From Bathymodiolus brooksi (lineage: Eukaryota > Mollusca > Bivalvia > Mytilida > Modiolidae), in contig OY804588.1 of the NCBI GenBank assembly GCA_963680875.1, positions 74,548,829 to 74,612,828 of the forward strand: 64,000 nucleotides of DNA, read 5' to 3'. Position numbers and translations under genes: made by a program. Under the pieces are notes generated by a model. It saw only the letters and a program-made list of their open reading frames with translations, did not search any database and was not told the DNA's origin. Shown here piece by piece: positions 54,655-64,000 of the stretch. Positions within the stretch are counted from its first letter, which is position 1; each line of letters opens with the position of its first letter.

Positions 54655-57600
54655 GATCTAGCTGGTTAATTAATTACATTTCCACTCACTGACCCCACTA
54701 TTATACTCTCTAATGTTTACAAGCATTCACTGACCCTGCTATTGTACTCTCTAATGTTTACAAGCACTCAATGACCCTGCTATTGTACTCTCTAATCTTT
54801 ACAAGCACTCACTGACCCTACTATTGTACTTTCGAATGTTTACAAGCACTCACTGAACCTGTTGTTGTACTCTCTAATGTTTACAAGCACTCAATGACCC
54901 TGCTATTGTACTCTCTCATGTTTACAAGCACTCACTGACCCTGCTTTTGTACTCTCTAATGTTTACAAGCACTCTAATGACCCTGCTATTGTACTCTCTA
55001 ATGTTTACAAGCACTCACTGACCCTACTATTGTACTCTCTAATGTTTACAAGCACTCACTGACCCTACTATTGTACTCTCTAATGTTTACAAGCACTCAA
55101 TGACCCTGCTATTGTACTCTATAATGTTTACAAGCACTCAATGACCATGCTATTGTACTCTCTGATGTTTACAAGCACTCACTGACCCTACTATTGTACT
55201 CTCTAATCTTTACAAGCACTCAATGACCCTGCTATTGTACTCTATAATGTTTACAAGCACTCACTGCCCTGCTATTGTACTCTATAATGTTTACAAGAAC
55301 TCACTGACCCTACTATTGTACTCTCTAATGCTTACAAGCACTCACTGTCCCTGCTATTGTACTCTCTAATGTTTACAAGCACTCACTGACTCTACTATTG
55401 TACTCTCTAATGTTTACAAGTACTCACTGACTCTACTATTGTACTCTCTAATGTTTACAAGCACTCACTGACCCTGCTATTGTACTCTCTAATGTTTACA
55501 AGCACTCACTGACCCTACTATTGTACTCTCTAATGTTTACAAGCACTCAATGACCCTGCTATTGTCCTCTCTAATGGTTACAAGCACTCACTGACCCTGT
55601 TATTGTACTCTCCAATGTTTACAAGCACCCAATGACCCTGATATTGTACTCTGATGTTTACAAGCACTCAATGACCCTACTATTGTACTCTCTAATGTTT
55701 ACAAGCACTCACTGACCCTACTAAGTGTACTTTCTAATGCTTACAAGCACTCACTGACCCTGCTATTGTACTCTCTAATGTTTACAAGCACTCACTGACC
55801 CTACTATTGTACTCTCTAATGTTTACAAGCACTCACTGACTCTACTATTGTACTCTCTAATGTTTACAAGCACTCAATGACCCTGCTATTGTACTCTCTA
55901 ATGTTTACAAGCACTCAATGACCATGCTATTGTACTCTTTGATGTTTACAAGCACTCACTGACCCTACTATTGTACTCTCTAATCTTTACAAGCACTCAA
56001 TGACCCTGCTATTGTACTCTCTAATGTTTACAAGCACTCACTGACCCTGCTATTGTACTCTCTAATGTTTACAAGAACTCACTGACCCTACTATTGTACT
56101 CTCTAATGCTTACACGCACTCACTGTCCCTGCTATTGTACTCTCTAATGTTTACAAGCACTCACTGACTCTACTATTGTACTCTCTAATGTTTACAAGTA
56201 CTCACTGACCCTACTATTGTACTCTCTAATGCTTACAAGCACTCACTGTCCCTGCTATTGTACTCTCTAATGTTTACAAGCACTCACTGACTCTACTATT
56301 GTACTCTCTAATGTTTACAAGTACTCACTGACTCTACTATTGTACTCTCTAATGTTTACAAGCACTCACTGACCCTACTATTGTACTCTCTAATGTTTAC
56401 AAGCACTCACTGACTCTACTATTGTACTATCTAATGTTTACAAGCACTCAATGACCCTGCTATTGTACTCTCTAATGTTTACAAGCACTCACTGACCCTA
56501 CTATTGTACTCTCTAATGTTTACAAGCACTCAATGACCCTGCTATTGTCCTCTCTAATGGTTACAAGCACTCACTGACCCTGCTATTGTACTCTCCAATG
56601 TTTACAAGCACCCACTGACCCTGATATTGTACTCTGATGTTTACAAGCACTCAATGACCCTACTATTGTACTCTCTAATGTTTACAAGCACTCACTGACC
56701 CTACTAAGTGTACTTTCTAATGCTTACAAGCACTCACTGACCCTGCTATTGTACTCTCTAATGTTTACAAGCACTCACTGACCCTGCTATTGTACTCTCT
56801 AATGTTTACAAGCACTCACTGACTCTACTATTGTACTCTCTAATGTTTACAAGCACTCACTGACCCTACTATTGTACTCTCTAATGTTTACAAGCACTCA
56901 CTGACTCTACTATTGTACTCTCTAATGTTTACAAGCACTCAATGACCCTGCTATTGTACTCTCTAATGTTTACAAGCATCCACTGACCCTACTATTGTAC
57001 TCTCTAATGTTTACAAGCACTCACTGACCCTACTGTTGTACTCTCTGATGTTTACAAGCACTCACTGCTATACTCTCTAATGTTTACAAGCACTCACTGA
57101 CCCTACTATTGTACTCTCTAATGTTTAAAGTACTCACTGACCCTACTATTGTACTCTCTAATGTTTACAAGCACTCACTGACCCTACTATTGTACTCTCT
57201 AATGTTTACAAGCACTCACTGACTCTACTATTGTACTCTCTAATGTTTACAAGCACTCAATGACCCTACTATTGTACTTTTTAATGTTTACAAGCACTCA
57301 CTGACCCTGCTATTGTACTCTCTAATGTATACAAGTACTCACTGACCCTACTGTTGTACTCTCTGATGTTTACAAGCACTCACTGCTATACTCTCTAATG
57401 TTTACAAGCACTCACTGACCCTACTATTGTACTCTCTAATGTTTAAAGTACTCACTGACCCTACTATTGTACTCTCTAATGTTTACAAGCACTCACTGAC
57501 CCTACTATTGTACTCTCTAATGTTTACAAGCACTCAATGACTCTACTATTGTACTCTCTAATGTTTACAAGCACTCAATGACCCTACTATTGTACTCTCT

Positions 57601-58162
57601 AATGTTTACAAGCACTCACTGACTCTACTATTGTACTCTCTAATGTTTACAAGCACTCAATGACCCTGCTATTGTACTCTCTAATGTTTACAAGCACTCA
57701 CTGACCCTACTATTGTACTCTCTAATGTTTACAAGCACTCACTGGTCCTACTATTGTACTCTCTAATGTTTACAAGAACTCACTGACCCTGCTATTGTAC
57801 CCTCTAATGTTTACAAGAACTCACTGACCATGCTATTGTACTCTCTAATGTTTACAAGCACTCACTGACCCTGCTATTGTACTCTCCAATGTTTACAAGC
57901 ACTCAATGACCCTGCTATTGTACTATAATGTATACAAGCACTCACTGACCCTCCTATTGTACTCTCTAATGTTTACAAGCACTCACTGACTCTACTATTG
58001 TACTCTCTAATGTTTACAAGCACTCACTGACCTACTATTGTACTCTCTAATGTTTACAAGCACTCACTGACTCTATTATTGTACTCTCTAATGTTTACAA
58101 GCACTCACTGACCCTACTATTGTACTCTCTAATGTTTACAAGCACTCACTGACCCTACTATT
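54655..58162 (+). repeat. 41-bp satellite, about 85 copies
   Basis: Consensus GACCCTACTATTGTACTCTC plus TAATGTTTACAAGCACTCACT. Variants (CTGCTATT for CTACTATT, CAATG for CACTG) are interspersed. Marked variants recur about 1 kb apart, for example ATTGTCCTCTCTAATGG at 55561 and 56543, showing block duplication inside the array. No frame is coding. Confidence 0.97.
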
Positions 58163-59234
58163 CCCGATTTGCGATAACTAGAGTTATCGTTCTTGAATCG
58201 AGTTATCTTTTCCTGACAGAGGGTATGTACACTTCCGGTTACATAACTGTAAACATCACAAAACGTTTAAAAAAATTGAAACTATGTATTCTTATTCAAA
58301 TAAAATCTGATTTATTGGAATTATTTTATTTAGCTTTTTATATCGCCCGATATCGGTGGATTCTAATATGAGATCTGTATTTTTATTTCATATCCTGAAT
58401 GACCATAATAATTAATAAATTCAGTGTTTTATATTCAAAGATGTAGAATTTTCTCGAAAATCGGCTTTGCTGTTAAATTTACGGACGTTAATAGCGATAT
58501 ATGCAAAATTCATTCCGATTTTCGCAGTGGAATCATTTGTTTTATTTTCTTTTATAGGGGATTATCTTAATCTTGAAATGTTCAAGATATTTTATCTGCT
58601 CGGAGTCTATTAAAAAGATGTCTATTTTTGCATGATATTTAGTTTTGTTTTCTTTTTTTCAAGAGATCAATGCAGATTCCCATAAAAACTCCGACAGGCT
58701 CCATTCAGGGTAAAGAAATTGAATATTTTACCTTTAGTTATATACATGATTCATGACTATTCATTCTTTGGTTCCACTGCGGATTTTGTAATAAAAAAGG
58801 AACATTTAGGGATTTTACCGGATTTGGCCATCTCCAAACGTCAGAGACGTCAGGTAGAAATATGACCGTAGAGTTAGACAGCCGGCATCCGCTCCTTCCA
58901 AAAGCTGGTTGGGGAAAATGAAGATTTGACTCTGATCTTAAGAGAAAAAAATGGAAACTTTTGCAGATACAAGTGCTTCCAATGCTGGTGTAAAGGAAAA
59001 AAACACGAAAACAAACAAAATTACAATTGTTAAAAATCCAAAACTTGCAACACAAAACTTCCTTTTTAACATGCATCTTCCCTTTGATAACATATAAAGA
59101 CTTTTCCTTTTATGGAAAATGTGCTTAAATCTGATTTTATGAAATATAGGCATCATTTGCTTTATTATAGAGTTGCACCAATTTACATCAGGTACACCTT
59201 ATATACCACAAAAAAGAAAACAAAACTTACAAAT

Positions 59235-59330
59235 TTGATCACTGTACCATAGCCGTGATCGTATAGTCTCTGCTTCGTGACCCCTGCAGATTTACACTGA
59301 GAGTGCGAATCCTATCGGAGCAGTTTTGGC
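59235..59330 (+). repeat. tRNA-like SINE head
   Basis: CATAGCCGTGATCGTATAGT and a B-box-like AGTGCGAATCC. No cloverleaf can be closed, so not a tRNA gene. Confidence 0.45.
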
Positions 59331-59865
59331 TTGTTTTGGGGGTTTTTTGGGAGGGGTTTTTTGTTTTTTATTTTTTTTTGCAACATAATGTGTTTCGTTA
59401 TTAATTTCGGTTAAAGTGATAAAAATGGAGGCTATATTTATATTAAGTTTTTTTTTTCTTTACATATTATAAGAATTGTGAGTGTATATAGTAGATTTGT
59501 ATTGATTTTTCGAAAGCCGCACAACGAATATTTCCTTACATATGAAATCACAACATGAATAGACATGCAAGCTGTTAATTTCATATTTTTCTTTATCAAT
59601 ATTAACTATTCTGTCGGTTTTTTTTTTGTTTTTTTTTCGAACATCACGTAAGCTGTCATAATCACTAATAATAAAGCAATTTAGCACATGTCGTTTTAAT
59701 CGGAAGCAAACCATCAGAGCCTTTTTTATATTTTGCTTTCTGCTTGGTAGTTATTTTTCTTAAATCTGCAGTTTAGAAATAAAATCATCTGCTATGTATA
59801 CTAATTCCCATTTCACCCCATCACTACTCTAAGTAATAAATTTACTTGACTAAATGCGGGAGCAC

Positions 59866-59945
59866 AGTAGTCATGATCGTATTGGCGCTGCCTTGTGATG
59901 GAATGGATAGTTCTAGAAGGGGGTTCGAATCCCATCAGTCTTTTT
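59866..59945 (+). repeat. tRNA-like SINE head
   Basis: GTAGTCATGATCGTATTGGC followed by GGGTTCGAATCCCATCAG, a canonical B box. The acceptor and anticodon stems do not pair properly. Similar to the head at 59235. Confidence 0.5.
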
Positions 59946-60295
59946 GTTTGTTTGTCTACATTGTTAAGCTTAGCTTCAGAACGGCATTTTTGGCTGTAAG
60001 ATTACGAGACTGTAAATGCATTTATTGTAAAATAACCTATTTGTCGTCAGTACTTAGACGGTATCCGAAATCATGGGTATCGGTCGAGAAGTGCATATGT
60101 CTAAAAATACATCTTTAATATGACAGATAAGTTTCAATGGACAAGAGGTGCGATCTCCAAATACACCATTGTTTTTTAAATGATAGACCGATTGCTTGTT
60201 CTTGATATATTAAAAACTGAAAAAATCCGCGTTCGTGATCGTTTTATTTCCTATTTAAAATATTCCAGACGAGGGACATTATTCATTTAGAAACT

Positions 60296-61935
60296 AGAGG
60301 CTCAGCCCACTGAGCCTGTATCGCTCACCTGACAATAGAATGATACTGAAGCAAATTTCAAAGGGAGATAATCATTACCTTAAAAAACAGCAGCCATCTT
60401 GAATGGAGGGTGGGGCTGTCGGACACAATTTTGAAAGGGACACACCCAGGGACCATCTATGCCAAGTTTGGCTCCATTTGGCCAAGCTGTTTCAGAGGAG
60501 AAGATTTTTTTAACATTAGCCAATCAGAAAAAAGAATTAATCTTGGCGGCCATGTTTGTAGGCCAAATGGAACGAAATGGAGAAACTTTATAGAGGACCT
60601 TACATAGATGCTTACTGCCAAGTTTGGTTCCATTTGGCCAAGTTGTTTCAGAGGAGAAGATTAAAATATGAAAAAGTTAACGGACGGACGACGGACGCCA
60701 AGTGATGGCAATACCTCACATGGCCCTTTGGGTCAGGTGAGCTAAAAAATGATGAAAAAAGGGCAATAACTCCTAGACGTGTAATCAGATTTACTTCAAA
60801 ATTGCAGGGCATGTAGATCTTGACAAGCTGAACATGTTTTCAGTTTACACTCAACATCTATCTCTTATAGTTTTTAAAATAAAGGATGAAAAGTATTAAC
60901 ATTTTTAAAATTTGATGAAAAAAGGGCAATAACTTCAAGATGGGTAATCAGATTTACTTTAAAATTGCAGGCTAGGTTGATCTTGACATGCTGAACATGT
61001 TTGCTGTTTAAACTTAACATCTATCTCTTATAGTTTTGGAAATAAAGGACAAAAGGTATTAACATTTTGAAAATTTGATGAAAAAAAGGGCAATAACTCC
61101 AAATTGGGTACTCAGATTAACTTCAAAATTACAGGGTATGTAGATCTTAATATGCTGCACATGTTTGCAATTTAAACTTAACCTTTATCTCTAATAGTTT
61201 TTGAAATATCAGACAAAAATGTTTAAATTAAAAAATAAAAAAATAAAAAAGGGCAATAACTCCTAGACGGGTAATCAGATTTACTTCAAAATTGCAGGGC
61301 ATGTAGATCTTGACATGCTGCACATGTTTGCTGTTTAAAGTTAATGTCTATCTCTTATAGTTTTTGAAATAAAAAACGAAAAGTATTAAAATTTTGAAAA
61401 TTTGATGAAAAAAGGGCAATAACTCCAAGATAGGTTATCAGATTTTCTTCAAAATTTCAGGGTAGTTAGATCTTCCTGTGCTGATCATTTTTACCCATGT
61501 CAGATTTCTGATATTATTAACGGTTTTTGAGTTGTTACCAAAAACGTGCAATTTTACCATATGTTCTATTTTTAGTAACAGCGGCCATGTTTGTTGGCTG
61601 AATGGAACTAAATGAAGAAGTTTTATAGAGGATCTTACATAGATGCTTCCTGCCAAGTTTGGCTCCATTTGGCCGAGCAGTTTCAGAGGAGAAGATTTTT
61701 TTAACATTAGCCAATCAGAAACAAGAATTGCCCTTGGCGGCCATATTTGTTGGCGGAATGGGACGAAATGAAGAAATTTTATAGAGGACCTTATATAGAT
61801 GCTTTCTGCCAAGTTTGGTTCCATTTGGTCCAGTTGTTTCAGAGGAGTAGATTAAAATATGAAAAGTTGACGGACGGACGACAAGTGATGGCAATACCTC
61901 ACATGACCCTTTGGGTCAGGTGAGCTAAAAAAAGT
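60296..61935 (+). repeat. Dispersed repeat ending in GGTGAGCTAAAAA, two copies around a 160-bp array
   Basis: 60296-60745 and 61560-61935 share CCATGTTTGT, TAGATGCTTCCTGCCAAGTT, TTTCAGAGGAGAAGAT, TGATGGCAATACCTCACAT and GGTCAGGTGAGCTAAAAA, the family of 31440-32990. Between them (60750-61450) AAAAAAGGGCAATAACTCC recurs five times at about 160-bp spacing with ATTGCAGGGCATGTAGATCT. Confidence 0.75.
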
Positions 61936-62877
61936 GGGATCTGCTCTGACGGAAACCGAAAATTGGGATTTGCGTGTTGACTGTACAAGTCGAGATGATC
62001 GGCAAATGTTAGATGCAGTTGTTCACCTATCTGATAAGCGCACATTGCTAATGAAGACGCACATACCGTTTCAAACACAGTACAAAATATTCTACCGAAT
62101 CCGCTTCTGCTTTTACAAATGGTGAAGAAACAACAGATTCTATTATTTCTAAAATGCTTTCAAATTTATCTTGCCTTGTCTTCGACTGCTCGAGTGCAAT
62201 GAAAAAAATCAAATACGCTTTTTAATGAAAGGAGAGAAAACCTTTTTTAAAGAAAATATTCCCGCTTTCAGTGTACAAAGAAAATCGTGCAGTATTTCCG
62301 TTTTGCAGAAAAATCTGGTGACAATCATCAAAAACGTTTCAGAAAGTTAATTATGTAACATGTTCATTGGTATTATGAAAATACAGATTTGGAGTTATTT
62401 GTACAAAAATGTTACAAATCCAGAGAAAAATATGTTAAATAAGTAAATAACTTTTTTTTAAAGAAGTTTATAAAAAAGGGGAATGTCGTGTATATAATTT
62501 TCTTTATAAAAGTTAAAGCCTCTATTGAACTGTCTATAGCAGCTCATTTTTTCATTGTCATCTGACCGGCTTTTTAAAAGATACGTCCCTACATCTTTGT
62601 CGGAGCGCAAGCTCATTCTTGTTACCAGTGATTTTTTCATTACATTTCCGTAAAAACTGTACAAGTTCAGTCTTTTTTTTAAAGTTAGGAAGTCATCAAG
62701 TGTTGCCTTGGAATCTACGTCAATTAATTTCATATTTTTTCGCACTTATTATTTATTCAATCAATTTATTAAAAACAGCCAGGAAAACTTTTGCAACCGG
62801 AAATGCTATATACCCACTGCCAAGGACGATAATTCAAATTACGAACGATAACTCCATTTTCCGCAAAGAAGGAAGGA

Positions 62878-64000
62878 ATTGTACTCTCTAATGTTTACAA
62901 GCACTCACTGACCATGCTATTGTACTCTCTAATGTTTATAAGCACTCATTGACCTTGCTATTGTACTCTCTAATGTTTACAACACTCACTGACCCTGCTA
63001 TTGTACTCTCTAATGTTTACAACACTCACTGACCCTGCTATTGTACTCTCTAATATTTACAAGCACTCACTGACCCTACTATTGTACTCTCTAATGATTA
63101 AAAGCACTCACTGACCCTACTATTGTACTCTCTAATGTTTACACACACTCAATGACCCTGTTATTGTACTCTCTAATGTTTACAAGCACTCAATGACCCT
63201 GCCATTGTACTCTCTAATGTTTACAAGCACTCACTGACCCTACTATTGTATTCTCTAATGTTTACAAGCACTCACTGACCCTACTATTGTACTCTCTAAT
63301 GTTTACAAGCACTCACTGACCCTACTATTGTACTCTCTAATGTTTACAAGCACTCACTGACTCTACTATTGTACTCTCTAATGTTTACAAGCACTCACTG
63401 ACTACTATTGCACTCTCTAATGTTTACAAGCACTCACTGACCCTACTATTGTACTCTCTAATGTTTACAAGCACTCACTGACTCTGCTATTGTACTCTCT
63501 AATGTTTACAAGCACTCACTGACCCTACTATTGCACTCTCTAATGTTTACAACACTCACTGACCCTGCTATTGTACTCTCTAATGTTTACAACACTCACT
63601 GACCCTGCTATTGTACTCTCTAATATTTACAAGCACTCACTGACCCTGCTATTGTACTCTCTAATGATTACAAGCACTCACTGACCCTACTATTGTACTC
63701 TCTAATGTTTACACACACTCAATGACCCTGTTATTGTACTCTCTAATGTTTACAAGCACTCAATGACCCTGCTATTGTACTCTCTAATGTTTACAAGCAC
63801 TCACTGACCCTACTATTGTATTCTCTAATGTTTACAAGCACTCACTGACCCTACTATTGTACTCTCTAATGTTTACAAGCACTCACTGACCCTACTATTG
63901 TACTCTCTAATGTTTACAAGTACTCACTGACTCTACTATTGTACTCTCTAATGTTTACAAGCACTCACTGACTACTATTGCACTCTCTAATGTTTACAAG
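62878..64000 (+). repeat. 41-bp satellite, continued to the window edge
   Basis: About 27 further copies of the unit at 54655-58162. A block of about 570 bp is duplicated: the AACACTCACTGACCC variant at 62981 and 63551, and GACTACTATTGCACTC near 63400 and 63971. The array runs off the window. Confidence 0.97.

Larger units (their letters stand above)
58163..62877. mobile_element. 4.7-kb insertion with imperfect 75-bp TIRs inside the satellite
   Basis: The satellite stops at CTACTATT (58162) and resumes with ATT (62878) in register, so ATT is duplicated. The left 80 bp and the inverted right 80 bp share GAGTTATCGTTC, a second GAATTATC/GAGTTATC block, GGGTATAT/GGGTATGT and TTCCGGTT. No transposase is recognised; the interior is non-coding, with small frames at 58738-59076 (-), 61934-62125 (+) and 62458-62745 (-) that I do not recognise. 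Two tRNA-like SINE heads and a dispersed repeat are nested in it. The ends could belong to a non-autonomous DNA transposon. Confidence 0.7.

Noticed and set aside
59866..59945. Possible tRNA gene with a perfect GGTTCGAATCC box
   Set aside because: The other stems do not pair and the A box is poor; similar heads recur in SINEs of this window.
51677..64000. Upstream exons of the RalGDS-like gene
   Set aside because: I searched the minus strand for an exon ending in phase 0 with RalGDS N-terminal similarity and saw none; the region is LINE debris, satellite and a transposon.

Overview
This is eukaryotic DNA from a mollusc. It is AT-rich and repeat-dense, with long introns, GT-AG splice sites, tRNA-headed SINEs, MITEs and minisatellites. 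Repeats at 3470-3600 and 11150-12700 resemble, from memory, a dispersed repeat common in mytilid mussels, so a mussel-like bivalve is my best guess; species is not determined.

Only two host genes are supported. (1) 8139-10133 (+) is a single-exon gene for a 664-residue type II membrane protein of the DUF229 (alkaline-phosphatase/sulfatase-like) family. (2) A Ral guanine nucleotide exchange factor (RalGDS/RGL family) runs on the minus strand from 51676 down to 20380. I traced 14 exons whose phases all agree. In order they encode RasGEF_N, the CDC25-type RasGEF catalytic domain, a Ser-rich linker and a C-terminal Ras-association (RA) domain. The 5' exons are not seen and probably lie to the right of the window. 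As printed the gene has two lesions: the acceptor of the exon at 36116-36249 reads AA instead of AG, and a TAA replaces a conserved Tyr codon in the last RA exon (20491-20493).

The most unusual feature is that four exon boundaries of this gene have been tandemly amplified together with their splice sites: an acceptor (51677-51970, 4 copies), an acceptor (36184-39064, 32 copies of 90 bp), a donor (34362-35145, about 15 copies of 52 bp) and a donor (26617-27185, about 15 copies of about 37 bp). The introns therefore hold long rows of decoy splice sites. The same process has hit transposable elements: a MITE end at 40787-41590 and a SINE interior at 39450-40165.

Layout: 1-8100, foldback and TIR elements, and a 41-bp array split by a hAT-like MITE; 8139-10355, DUF229 gene with a triplicated 90-bp tail; 10356-20379, non-coding, dispersed repeats and possible 3' UTR of the RalGDS gene; 20380-51676, RalGDS-like gene, whose introns carry about a dozen SINEs, several MITEs, a 1.55-kb tandem duplication (20749-23966) and a Ty3/gypsy element (45792-50496) inserted in a SINE; 51677-54640, LINE debris and an inverted repeat; 54655-64000, a 41-bp satellite interrupted by a 4.7-kb TIR element (58163-62877).
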